A stretch of DNA of 64,000 nucleotides from Apostichopus japonicus. Taxonomy: Eukaryota; Echinodermata; Holothuroidea; Aspidochirotida; Stichopodidae. The stretch covers positions 29,552,611-29,616,610 of the forward strand of contig NC_092576.1 in assembly GCF_037975245.1 (NCBI RefSeq). Direction: 5' to 3'. Below the pieces are notes generated by a model, which was given only the letters and a program-made list of their open reading frames with translations, had not been told where the DNA came from and did not search any database. This document shows, piece by piece, positions 31,081 to 43,137 of the stretch. Made by a program: the position numbers and the translations under genes. How positions within the stretch are numbered: the first letter of the stretch is position 1; each line of letters begins with the position of its first letter.

Positions 31081-31326
31081 TGCGTTTCACGTGCAGAAGA
31101 AAACGGACATGGAATAAAGGTCAACAGAACCAAAACAATCCCAGTCTGTATAACAACTACCTGAAACCCACAAACAGAAATTTCTCAGTAACCCACATGT
31201 GTATATAATGTAGCGTTTAACGTGACGTGAAAGGACTCGGACACAAAGGCCAACAGAACCAAAGCAGAAATACTCTACAAACCAGCCCTAAAAACCCAAC
31301 TGAAAACCACAAACAGAATAGAAGAA
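31081..31326 (-). mobile_element. Tx1-like family B, short 3' end
   Basis: The plus strand begins TGCGTTTCACGTGCAGAAG, a variant of the family B 3' end, and contains both copies of the 3' UTR repeat (about 31100 and 31235). It is truncated at about 31320. GAAGAG precedes it (31075-31080) and follows it (31327-31332) after a small GAA array, fitting a short target duplication with junction repeats. Confidence 0.78.
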
Positions 31327-31339
31327 GAAGAGCAACATA

Positions 31340-32350
31340 TCAACCCATACATACCCTCACCAGCACATTGAACAATAGTAATAAATACTGGTTAGTACGG
31401 AGGAGAGCCAAACGGTATCGGGTAACGGCGTCAGGTTGGAACTGTAGCGGATTTTTCCTTAGCGTAAATTTAAAGTGCGCCCGCCTTTCATAGAAATAGA
31501 GAGTCGACAAGGGGAAGAAAGGGGGCCTACGTACCTGTAATTTTTTCAGTTTAGTAGACCTACACCTGCATCTTAATTTATCCCTATAGACAAAACATAG
31601 TTGTACGTAAGGCTGAAGTTTGGCAAAGGCTAGATCTATCTAGCCCTACTGCACTTTACATTAACAGGCCTAATAACTGTACTAGTAGGCTACTAGGGCT
31701 GAGTAAGGGGCCTAGGATACTTGCGACCAACAATATCTCATGAACTTAACTTATTGTCCAAAAATTAGTTTCCCTTAATCGTACCTACATTTTTGGAGAC
31801 ATGATTGCCTCTCATTCTTGGATCTACTTAGCTGATAAGATTAAGGTTATAATGGGAAATCATGTTGCCTGCAAGAATCGTCGTCGTAAAAGCAGTAGGC
31901 TTAGGCATATGCCTTCTTGGATGACTAAGGTTAAAGGTTAAAGTTAGACGTGCATTTAGACTAAAACGTCGAACGCGGAAATTGTTTAGGATTTCTAAGT
32001 TTAATAATGAATCTCTTTTGGCCTAGTTCAAAATATATCAACTAAAGGTAGAACGCTAAGTCTCTGAAGACAAATTGAACGTAACAATTTTGTGTCATCA
32101 GCCAAATGAATGTTGTTATGTAGTAAAGTTTAGTATTGGTGACCTTTGTAAGAAAAAAAAAAGTACATAAAAAGACAAAGGCAATTATATAATGCAAAGC
32201 CTTACTGCAAACTTGTGCCATCAACATTTTTGCTTTAGGCTAATATATTGATTTCATTTTATCTGAAGGTTTCCACTGAATGATTAAGTTCTCCAAGCAA
32301 AATGGGCTTCATAAAGTTGTTTATGTAGTGCACACTTTTCCGAAGTGGAT
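31340..32350. other. No recognisable gene
   Basis: I see nothing specific beyond AT-rich sequence and an A11 tract at about 32152. Confidence 0.4.
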
Positions 32351-32352
32351 AT

Positions 32353-33410
32353 GATGTAAGATAAGATGAACTTTATTAATCCCCACAAAGGGTAATTGAA
32401 TGCTCGTATACAACAAAAAAGATAAGCGATTACAAAGTATGAAAACATGTGTACATATACAACAGGAGGAACGAACAAAAATCCGAAACAATACAATGCA
32501 CTGTGAGGAGAGGAGAGGACGAAAATAATAACAGGGCAAGCATTAACGTCTAAGAAGTAGGTTGTGTCGTTTCATATATTGTGGAATGAAGGAAGAGGGG
32601 TGTCTGTTAGTTGTAGCCAACGGCAGCCTCATCCTACCACTTCTAGGGATGATCGCTCTATTCAGAAACTCGCGGACTGGGTGGTCTTCATCAAGAAGGA
32701 TCTTTTCCAACTTAACCCCCAGTTGGTATTGATAGGACGAGGCGAAGGTTGGCTGACTGTCCCCAATGATACGACTTGCGTGTCTGATCAGAACACCAAC
32801 ACGATGTGCATCTTTCCTAACGTTGCCTCCCCATGAAACCAAATTATACTGCCAAACACCACAAATAATAGAGTTATAGAACATGGCAAGAATGTTGTTA
32901 TTAATATTAAACTTGTAAATCTTGTATAGTATATGTACAAAATGATTGCAAATATATTGGCAAGTTGATTAGCACAAACTTTCAACACACATGGCTGCAG
33001 CCCATCCGGGCCAGCGGCCTTCGATGGATTTAGTTTGGCAAACTCGTCACATACTTCATCTGCAGTTACAGTTAAAAATGCATCAGGGTGCATGTCATTA
33101 CCGGATAATAATTTATGCAGTTCGTCAGCCTCCTCTGAAAAATCGTGGCAATCAAACCTATTATAGAACATTTAGTTCATTAGCATATTCCATCAATGTA
33201 TCGGTTAATTTACACGAGTTCTTTGTATCATTTGTGAAACCACTCATCAGTCGCATGCCAGTCCAAACTTGTTTCATATTGTTCTCAGTAAAGTGTCCGT
33301 CTATTTTAAGTCTGTACGTGTCCTTCTCCTTCTTCAATACCTTCTTCAGTTCTTTTTGGAGAGCTTAAAGGGTAGAAAACTTATTTAAGGGGGTGTGCCA
33401 ACTGTCTTCA
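32353..33410 (-). mobile_element. CR1/L2-group LINE fragment
   Basis: Minus-strand frames give, in order, KALQKELKKVLKKEKDTYRL, RLMSGFTNDTKNS, NELNVFYNRFDCHDFSEEA, DEVCDEFAKLNPSKAAGPDG (first RT block), then after a deletion that removes the catalytic palm, FYNSIICGVWQYNLVSWGGN, RIIGDSQPTFASSYQYQLGV, HPVREFLNRAIIPRSGRMRL and a terminal basic segment. The left end at 32353 (plus strand AAGATAAGATGAACTTTATTAATCC) is the LINE 3' tail with short ATCTTA-type units. Endonuclease and ORF1 are missing. Confidence 0.8.
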
Positions 33411-33698
33411 CCTTTCCACCACACACAGGGTTCAAAATAGACAGGGCGAAGGGCAATTCAAAAATCGCCCCACAAAAGAAATAACGAGGACGGAAAAAAA
33501 AATGCCAATACCGCTAAAATCGCCCTCCACATGTACTGCTCAGTCAACGGGCGCCGCACGTTTAAAAAAGATGACACAATACTGTCAAATAAATCAGTGA
33601 AAAAATTATTCCGACTGGCGATTCTTCTCTTAACAGCTTAGTTTGACGTTCGCTCACACACGAATTAATAAGTATATAAAAAAGTATATATTTAAAGA
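33411..33698. other. Spacer, no recognisable gene
   Basis: CGCCC-rich words recur (AAAATCGCCC at about 33464 and 33518). No coding or element ends are seen. Confidence 0.3.
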
Positions 33699-34045
33699 TC
33701 TTCGAACGATGGCTATTTTCATTGTGATCGTGTTATACACATAAACTGGAGAATTTTATAGCCTAAAACTGTAGCATTGACGAATTAGGAGCCTATTCCT
33801 ATATTTTTGAAATCTTTAAACGATGTCTATTTTTATTGTGACTGTTTTATACACATAAACTGTAGAAATTTATACCCTAACAAACTGTACAATAGGCGAA
33901 GTTGGAGCCTATTCCTTTATTTTTGAATCTTGAAACGAATTTTTTTCCCGGATCGTTTATACACATAAAGTAGGCAATTTGATAGCATAAAACACTGTAT
34001 TATAGGCGAATTTACAGCCTATACCTGTTTTATTTTTATAGAATC
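33699..34045. repeat. Minisatellite, three units of about 116 bp
   Basis: Units start near 33699, 33815 and 33930. Each contains TTATACACATAAA, a TAGGCGAA-like word, GAGCCTATTCCT (ACAGCCTATACCT in unit 3) and ends TTTTTGAAATC/GAATC. The units are diverged from one another, so the array is old. Confidence 0.75.
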
Positions 34046-34501
34046 ATGGAAGAATCGGTCGAAGGAAAAGATCGTAGCCGCTGTTTCGAAAATGAGTTAA
34101 GAGGAACATGACAGATTGGTTTGACATAACCTACCAACTTGCAAAACATGAACAACCATTCACCAACTAAACCTGGAGAAAAGGCATGGTGTCGACCTTG
34201 GAAATACCTACATCAATCCAACACAGCTCGTACCTTTACAAAGTTTCTGGCTGATGATATTTGTCAGGGCCACTGGTCTGAACACTAACTGGATTGGCGA
34301 CTTGCCGCTTTTGAACGCTAGTTGGTCTATTCCCTGTGAAGCTACCGGAAGTGGCTTTGCGGACATCTTGAATCACCCAAAAAGACGCCAAATACTTCTT
34401 GTTCTGTTACTAGCTAGGCACGGCGTTAGCAGTCAGCACTTCGCATTATCCTAAAGAAATAACTTCACCCGACTTGTTTAATATGTGATGTTTTGAAAAG
34501 A

Positions 34502-37490
34502 ATGCCCTCCTGTTCAGCCTATGGGTGCACAAACCGGGATGTTCGTGGAAAACGAGAAAAGGGGTTAACATTTCACAGGTAGGCTATGCCGAAACTTGGG
34601 ATGAATCCTAGTTTGTCGTTTAATGTACTACGTAGTATGTACTGGCGAGATTATGGATGTGTTTCGCGAAAGAAATAAGTTACATCATAAGTAACGTTAG
34701 CTCTTTGTCATATTTAGGTCTACTTGCATCAAAGAACAGTTTTCAGTACAGTAATAATTGAAAGGGTATACAAAGGCTTATCACCTGAGTTTGGAAAACA
34801 GACAGTTGTTGCCTAACTCGGGGCTCAAGCCTAAGCTTTACTTACTTTACAGGTGAAATGATTTCGTTTCTACATATTAATTTTATAGTTGTTTCTTATG
34901 TCTACCTGGTTTCATCATCTAGATTCTAAAAGAGTGAGGAGGTGGCAGTTACACAAAAGGAGGGCCAACTGGACACATGCAGCAAGGTCTCATCTCTGCT
35001 CTCGGCATTTCAGTACAGATTGTTTTCACAGAACTGGGCAAACTGTTCGCATCAGGCCCTTTGCTGTTCCGACGATATTTCAATTTCCAGATCATCTCCA
35101 AAAGGTAGGTCATGTTATGATTGCATATTCAGTTCAAGACATAAATGTCCTTCATATATCATCTATGAATGCCAAATGCCTCTTCAAATTCGAGGTATTT
35201 TGTACGAAAATTATGTGATCCTTTTGTTGAGCAAAAAGATAATGTGCATTTCACCCCAATCTCATGTGGATCTCACAATTGCAGATTTCATTCTTGCAGA
35301 AGCAACTCATTGAAGTTTTACAAATTGCAGGTATTTACACAAACTTGATGATGCCAACTTTTTGCCCTTAAACAACTACCATGTTTTTCACTTTAGTTTG
35401 TTTGTCTATAATTCTGTTTTGCTTAAATTTCAAAGCTCAAAGCAGACACTTAGTTCATGAACTTGTTCAAGATACACCAGGGTCTCTTTAAAGAAATTGA
35501 GTCTGGGGAGGAGAAGGGGCATTGCTCAACGGGGGACCGTCATGATCATGACAAGTCGGCAGAAGCAGAACGCCACTACACGCAAATACACTGGCCTGAC
35601 TAAATGGTCTCTACTGTTGGCTAAGTTATATAACCGAGGGTCTGTGAAGGTGGGGTGGGGGAGGCCTTTGCCCCACATTCAGTACATTATTAAAGGCCTC
35701 GAGATACTGATACTGTTCATGATTCTTTCGTCTCATCCTACAACAATCCTTTCCAACAAACTCGTGCATTAAAAGTCAACTCCCAGATTCTGAATTTACA
35801 GTTAATGGGAGGTCATATGTAATTTGCAGATCATTCCAACTCGTAAGCCACCATCTGCAAGACGAAACCTGCCCAATCACATGTACAAAACGTGAATTAC
35901 CAAATGCGGAGTGCAGTGAACCTGGAGTGCCCCTAGAGATCATACATATGCTATAATGGAGTCTCCTAGAAAGCTTTAGCGCAAGCTAGATGATGCTGTG
36001 AATCACCTTCAGATTTGTCAAAAGAAGCTGAAGATGGAACAGCAAAAGTCACGTCGCTTGAAAGTCAAGGTAACAAGCTTGACCGCACTGATAGCTACGT
36101 TGTTAGATGAGAGACAGATATTAGAATGCTGTGCAGCTCAGTTGGAGACAACTTTAGGTGGAGTCCCGAAAGCAATTATCGGCAGGCTTTTAAAGCAGAA
36201 ATGCGGTAAAACTGGTGGGGCATATCCTGAGGAACATATAGCATACAATTATATGAGGCAGATGTTTGGACTGGCCCTGCCCCATCCTCGTCAAATAAAA
36301 GAGCATGGTATAGCAGTATAGATGGAGCACCTGGCTTCACCAAACCAGCGTGTGCAGCTCTCGAAGCAAAAAGAAAGGACAATAGGGCCAACAGAAAGGA
36401 GAGTGTGTGTGCTGTGATGCTAGATTAAGTAGCTATGGACTATGCACATGGACAATTTCATGGTTACGTTGACATTAGGAGTGGCAACTGACGATTCAGC
36501 ACCAGTTCCCAAAGAAATGTAATGGCTGTATCAGCAAACCAGTCGTGGAAGATACCTATTGGCTATTTCCTCATCAATGGAATGAGAGGGGTCAACGAGC
36601 AAATCTCATCAACCAGTGTCTACAGAAGCCTCATAGTGTGGGTGTTCATGCAGTGTCACTAACTTGTGATGGGCCTTCGTGTCATTTTGCTGATGAAACT
36701 CAAAGAGTTCATATCATTCTTGATGTGCTTTTTACGTGACCCGTCATACGGGATACCAAACGTCACGGCCAAACGGCACTACCAAACCATCCCATTCTTA
36801 CAAACGAACCTCAGGTCAAGCGAGCCAAAAAAAGTACATACGCTCACCGACCTGCAGAGACAAAACGCCCAACCCCCCACTGAAATATTAAAAAACTACA
36901 AAAGGACGACCAGCAGGCAGCGAAACAAAACACCCTTCCCCAGCACACCACTGTCCAAAAAAGGCAGCCCTAGATAAATGATTGATGATTGATGATTGAT
37001 GTGTGTCATATGCTGAAGGTCCTTCGAAATTCTTTTGCTGAGGGAGGCCTTTTCAGAACTAGTGATGACGAACTTCTGGATGGCAGTATATAGAGGAACT
37101 CAAGCTGAAAAGAACAGGTCTCAGACTTGTAATAAGTTGAGGAATGCTCATATGCAATGGAAAAAACAAAAGATGTAGGTGAATCTTGCTGCCCACGTTT
37201 TCACTACTAGTGTTGCAGGTGCCTTTGAGTTTTGTGACAAAGAACTCAAACTGCCTCAGTTCATGTGATGTGAGGCAACAATTGAATTTCTCAGGCACAA
37301 AGACAGCGCGCATTCGACGTTATTAACAGTCGCAACCCTCTCGGCAATGATTTTAAAGCACTACAATCAGTACTATTACAACTGTCTTACTTAAAATCAA
37401 TACATTTAAAGAATAAAATATTTGTTTCCATTATGTGCCTTGATAGTTTACCTTGTCGGTACTCTTTTTGTATTCATTTAAGGGTAAGCT
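34502..37490 (+). pseudogene. P-element/THAP-type transposase gene, decayed and interrupted
   Basis: The THAP DNA-binding domain is split between 34502 (MPSCSAYGCTN...GLTFH, followed by a GT donor at 34579) and 34911-35100 ([23 protein letters not shown], with the THAP Cys-x2-His). A coiled coil follows at about 35990 (HLQICQKKLKMEQQKSRRLK). The transposase core gives FGLALPHPRQI, a one-base shift, WYSSIDGAPGFTKPA, CAVMLD and HGYVDIRSG, IPIGYFLINGM, SLTCDGPSCH, then across the Tx1-A insertion CHMLKVLRNS, FCDKELKLPQF and NSRNPLGNDF. The layout resembles THAP9/P-element proteins. Frameshifts, a deletion before the LPHP block and the insertion make it inactive. Confidence 0.8.
36728..36995 (-). 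mobile_element. Tx1-like family A, truncated 3' end, inside the P-type transposase
   Basis: The plus strand starts GCTTTTTACGTGACCCGTC, the family A 3' terminus, and extends about 250 bases into the end of ORF2. The host frame is interrupted between ILDV and CHMLK. TTGATGTG occurs on both sides (36720-36727 and 36996-37003). Three ATTGATG units (36981-37001) fill the 5' junction and overlap the right duplication; they look like repeats of the target word. Confidence 0.87.
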
Positions 37491-37499
37491 GAAACTGCA

Positions 37500-39100
37500 A
37501 GCACCCAACCAGTAAAAACAATAGCAATTTAGCATAAACATGTTATACCACAGTTTCTGACTCAAGAGATCGCTCTGAGATTACAACTGTTTGAAAACTT
37601 TTAAACAAAATTTAGTCCCCTCCGCCACACCAACCCCTCTATGCTGCTTTCGACCGAGAATATAATCGGAAAGGCTTTTGAGTTGTCCATATTGATCTGC
37701 TTTTGCAACCCTCATTTTACTCAGTCAATTGACCGCAATAAAAAATCAATCTAATGTTTCGTATAGGGGCACGTCTCCCGACCACATCCCCCCTCAGTGA
37801 CACACCTAATATCAGCGCCGCTTCTCTTGATACTTTGTCTACAAGAAAAAGCCATAAATCAACGTTCAAGTATCGCTAGCATACAAAAACAGTGCACCGT
37901 ATCGCTCTTCTTTGGTCATCACACATGGCGGACAGTCACTTCACAGGGTAGGCAAGTTGCTCCAAATCCAGTTAGTGCCTGTACACTATCAGTAGATTAT
38001 CTTCAGTACGATACATCAGTATTTTCACAGATGGCAGCACTGACAGAAGTGTTAAAGAAAGGAGTTGGCGTAAGTTAAGTACCTAGTGGACAATGTCCCA
38101 GAAATGTCTTCCTATTGATGAGTGCATTACTGCATTTGTGTCTTTCGGTTTGAAAGCGTTATTTGACTCTATACTTGTAATGATCTTAAAAACATTCATT
38201 CTCAAGATATTTGGCATCTTGCTTAATGCAATGTATGTATGTATATAATATAAACAGTAGTCTTCTTACTCCTCCCCACCCCCTCCCACTCTGTGTCATT
38301 ATCACGGATTCTTTTCAAGAGAGCAGCCGACAACGGTGTAAAGACGGACAGAGAGAGTATATGAGTTTCACAAGTTCAATATAATTGTTAACAACAACAA
38401 TAAAATTAATATTGGTTACATAGAACAAAATAAATCATTATTTTCTATATATATATATATCCTTTTAAACTTCCACTTCTATACTTCATATGGCTTTCTT
38501 TCTTATGGTCCTAGTTTTGTTCGTTGAGGGTTCTGTCAACGTTTATGGTTACTACACAAATGAATGTTCTTTCTTTCTATATACGAGCGTCGGCCTTTTC
38601 CTGTTCGTAGTTTCACGTTCTCTTTCTTTCCTCGTTCAAGCTTTAATTTAGTTTCTTCCCTGCCTCTTTTGCCATCTATAAAAGTACAATAAACACCGAA
38701 TTTAATTCGTAAAGTAATGAGTCCATGTTATCTCAATGAACTAAAATTCTGAGCTAACATGTTATAATTAAAGAAGAGCAACTTACGGTTTTGCTTTCGG
38801 TTCAAGACAGAGATTGAAAAGAGAAAGCACGTGGCTTTACTGTTCTATTTATACCCGATGCCGACGGAATTCCGATACTCGTTAACAAAAAAATGATTAC
38901 GTAATGCTTAACGATACACAAAACCATGGCTAAATAATTAGCATCCAATTAAGTAAACACGTAAAGCAATCAATAAAATACTTGAGGGGGGTTATCCCTG
39001 AACGGGTTGTGACAGTCATATTGTTTGCAAGGGTAATATGCTGGATTAAAATTATCGAAAGATAAAGATTATTTGTTTCTAATTTAGGATTCAAGATGTT
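37500..39100. other. No recognisable gene
   Basis: Contains ATGT/AT microsatellites at about 38230 and 38443, a CT-rich stretch at about 38270-38290 and AT-rich sequence. A plus-strand frame at 37797-38078 shows no motif. Confidence 0.4.
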
Positions 39101-39104
39101 GAAA

Positions 39105-39360
39105 TGCCAAAGCAGATGGTGTATTGGATTGTATCAACACAATGTTCGTAGAGAGAGGAAATAGAGAATGGAAGACGAATCTCCTTGGCTTTGGTGCTGA
39201 TGGAGCTGTGTTAACTTTGGCAGAAATGAGGGCATATTTGCAATGTTGAGTCATGAAATGCCATGGTTAATAGGCATCCACTGTGTAGCCCACGTACTGG
39301 AACTCGCTGCTAAAGATGCATTCAGAGATACTTTTTATACTAAAGAGGTTTGTGATTTAC
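39105..39360 (+). pseudogene. hAT-type transposase, middle part
   Basis: Frames around 39150-39350 give FVERGNREWKTNLLGFGADGA and GIFAMLSHEMPWLIGIHCVAHVLELAAKDAFRD. The GADGA and CVAHxLELA blocks are hallmarks of the catalytic domain of hAT-related transposases (ZNF862/KIAA1586-like subgroup). The coding continues on the other side of the Tx1-B insertion at 44640. The N-terminus is not visible. Confidence 0.75.
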
Positions 39361-39716
39361 ACTTTATTTCAATGTCAAAGAAAAATAAATGCACAAAATT
39401 CAAGGATATAATGCAAAGATGTTTAACAAAATATTTTATAATTTGATTGATCATTTTGATTTAGGTTGCCTGGGTTTCTCTGTAATTTTCAGGTTCATAG
39501 TTTCTTATCCTGCTTTTTACGTGCTAAGAAACGGACACGGACCAAAGGTCAACAAAACCAAAAACAAACCCAGTCTGTAAAGCAACAACTGAAACCCATC
39601 AATCTCCCACTAACGCAGCGTTTAACGTGACGCGAAAACCCCAAACCTCAAAGAGAAAAATTAATCCCAACCTATAATATGTAACGACCACACAGCCCCA
39701 ACACCTACCAACTAAC

Positions 39717-42700
39717 TCAAAATTTCATCCGGGGTACGCCGTCCCGATAGTAGACGACGGGCTTGCGCCAGCGTCTACGAAAGGCAGTGTCGGGAAGCCG
39801 TGCATGGTCCGCCTCCATGCGCAACCTGATGTCACTCTGCACGAGGGGGACAACATCCTCTGCCCTCCAGACGTCCCCGTCGAAAACTAGGCGGCATCTG
39901 CTGTTCCAGATGTGTCTCCTGATGACAGCGGCAAACAACAACAGCAGATCCCTAACCCAGGTTGGGCACACAGGGGGCAACAAACCATAGAAAACAAAAT
40001 CACTACTAATGGCCCACTGTGTGCAACCAATAACACCAATAACGAAGGCGTGAAACCAATCCCACACCAACCGGACAAAGGGACACTCCAGCAAAAGGTG
40101 TTGCATAGTCTCGATGGCTTTACAGCCCACACGGGGACAAATCCCATCACCTAATCGCCACCTGACTAGGCGAAAATGGTTAGTGATGAGGACCCCATGT
40201 GCAATCCTCCACGCCAAGTCCCTGAGACGGCTATCTAGTGACTTGCAACACACAGACCGCCACACATCTGGAGAGATGGCGGTCCGGCAAGCCGACGGGC
40301 ACACAGGCGCGAGCATTGAACGAAACAATGCTGGGTATAGCACAGAGGGGGCCACGTTCAGCAGAACATGTGGCCCACCCTCTTCTTTGATTCTACGAAG
40401 AGAGTCACCAATCTGAGTATAGACCCCAGAAGGGCGTGTCGCCTTTGGCCGGTTATTGGAGAAGGATCCGGGCCAGTGGTGTCGAAAAAGAAACCCACCC
40501 CAGTACCTAACAAAAAAAGCAAAGGGAAACGAAGGATTTTCAAAAGCAACAAAAACACCTTTCAAGAGGAGAAAGCGCAGTTTAGATGGTAGGTGGACCA
40601 AACCAAGCCCACCGCTCAAGGGGGTCTTATATAGAACGGTCCTTTTGACAAGGTTTGGTTTGCGCTTTCCCCAAATGAAATCAAAAATGATCCTCTCCAG
40701 TCGCACCAAGGCATGATCCGGTGCGGCGATCACCGTACCAGGATACCAAAGGAGAGGAACAATAAACCTATTTACAACTGTAACCTTCCCAGGGAGGGAG
40801 AGCCACCTGTGACTGAATGTGTCGAGCCTTGCCTCCACCTGATCAGCCTTCTCGGCCCAAGTGGTGGCCTCCGGGGCACCATAACCTAGCCAGATGCCAT
40901 TTACCTTGATCATGACATCTGACCAAGTAGCATCGAACGGGAGAGATTGGCCGCGCCAACCTCCCAATCGCAGCCCTTTGGTCTTGGACTTGTTCAGTCT
41001 GGCACCAGTAGCCTCTTGGAAGGTGGTCAAAACCTTCGATAAAGGCTTGAAGGAGGCGAGGTCCGACACAATACAAGTGACGTCATCGGCATACTGCACG
41101 CATTTAACTCTAGCCCCACCCGGTACGTTGAAGGGTCGAAATCCAACGCATCTGTCCAGCGAGGTACTGAGCGTTTCGCTGAAGAGAACATACAACAACG
41201 GGGAGAGGGGACAACCCTGACGAACTCCTCTTCGAACCGGGAAGGGACCAGAAGTTAATCCGTTAACAGTGACAATGCTTGTCACGTCCTTGTATAGTAA
41301 CGAGACCCAACGAATATATACGGAGTTCAATCCGAAGGACTCTAAGGTTCTGAACAGGAAGTCGTGATCTACCATGTCAAAGGCCTTTTCCTGGTCCAGT
41401 GAGACCAGTGCACATGGCAAATCACGAACTTTAACAAACTCGATCAAGTCCCTCATCAACCAGAGGTTATGTTGAATACACTTGCCTCGCACAGCACAAG
41501 TCTGGAGAGGACCTACAATATCCGGCATGACGTCCGATAAGCGATTTCCTAATGCTTTGGCCAGGATTTTGTAGTCCACATTTAACAGCGTTATTGGACG
41601 CCTATTTCTAGGGTCTAAAGGGTCTCCTGACTTTGGGAGGAGAACAATATTTCCAACCCGCTGTGTTTGGCTCATGTAATTCAACTGGAAAGCGGTAGCG
41701 AACACATCTCTCAAGTCCCCACCGACGACCTCCCAGGTCCTATAGAACTCTGCCGGGAGGCCATCGGGACCGGGGGACTTTCCCTTCTTCATCGCTGCTA
41801 CCGCTGTCCAGAGCTCACCAACGGAGAGATTGGAGCCCAAGCTATTATTTTTACTCTCAGGGGGGGCCTTGTCTATACCAGACAACAAGTCCTCCTGGAG
41901 ATCCTCGCTAACAGCAGCCCTGGAGTACAGGTTCGAAAAGAACGACCCAAATACCCCTAGAACTGCCTGCGGGCTCTCCACGACGACCCCACCAGGATGA
42001 CACACTGCCCTTATTCTGCGGTCAACCACAGACTTGGTGTCGTCCCGGTAAAAACGAATAGTGGGCTTTTCGTCCGCTTCAACAAACTCGATTCTGGCAC
42101 GCACTCGGGCTCCGTGCAGTTTCTCATCGAGAAACACTCCAAGTGCATGCAGATCAGACGATGAACCATCCCTTGCTCTATTGCACAAGGAATGGAACTT
42201 GAATCTCCGTTGGTGAGCTCTCTCAACACAATACCTTATTGCGAACTGCTTGATGAGGGACTTGACCTCGTCCCACCAGACTAACGCATTGGGAAAAGCA
42301 GGCTTGAGGGACTGCCATCCTCTGTACTTCTCGACAAATTGCTCCTTGAAGTTTGGCTCTTTAACAATTTCCGTGTTCAGCCGCCAAAGTCCCTTCTCCA
42401 CATGAAAGGACTCCGGCAGCTGCAAGCGCAAAACAACAGCGTCATGATCAGATAAAGGACATGAAATAATCGAGCACCGAGATCGAGGAAACTTGCGCGG
42501 GGCATAAAACCTGTCGAGTCTGGATGAAACTGTTCCATCTGGTTTATGCCACGTACAAGTAACCACCTGGGGATTTTGGGACCTCCAAACATCCACAAGA
42601 TCTCGGTGCTTGAGAAACATGCCTAGCTCAATCATGCCGGTGGTACAATTGGGGGACTCTTTCCTCGAACGTCTATCTAACGCAGAGTGAGGGACACAGT

Positions 42701-43137
42701 TAAAGTCCCCCCCCAAGGATACAATTTGCCTTACCCGGTACAAAGGATGGCAACACCGTGAAGAAATTTTTCCTACATGCTGGCCGGTTGGGGGCATACA
42801 CATTGCAAACCACCAACTCACCCCGCGTGAGCCTTAAGTGTATGCACACCACCCGACCTTCATGGTCTTTCTCCACTTTTCCCACACAATGACACAGTTT
42901 TGGGGACACCAAAATTACAGTCCCGCAAGATGCCCCTGATCCAAAGGAGGCATAAAGGCCTCCTCCCCACTCCAAGGACCAAACATGAACATCACTCTCA
43001 CAAGATATGTGGGTCTCTTGCAAAAGGACCACATCCACTTGGAGCAACTTGCAGAACTGTAAAATCCGTCGCCTTTTTGGGGTACCCCTCATCCCATTCA
43101 CATTAAGGGTGACGAGGGATAAGGTGTCTGGTGTCAT
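39717..43137 (-). pseudogene. Tx1-B ORF2: endonuclease and reverse transcriptase, one frameshift
   Basis: It starts MTPDTLSLVTLNVNGMRG. The APE endonuclease shows LNVNGM, LLQETH, GDFNCVPHS and PLSDHDAVV. RT has SPGPDGLPAEFYRT, RPITLLNVDYKILAKAL, DQEKAFDMVD, RRGVRQGCPLSPLLYVL and CVQYADDVTC (catalytic YADD). The C-terminal part has GDGICPRVGC...HLLLECPF. The only break is a one-base slip in a run of eight C (42707-42714) within GDFNCVP; otherwise about 1140 codons are open. ORF2 begins by overlapping the ORF1 stop (ATGA). This is the best-preserved coding copy in the window. Confidence 0.92.
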
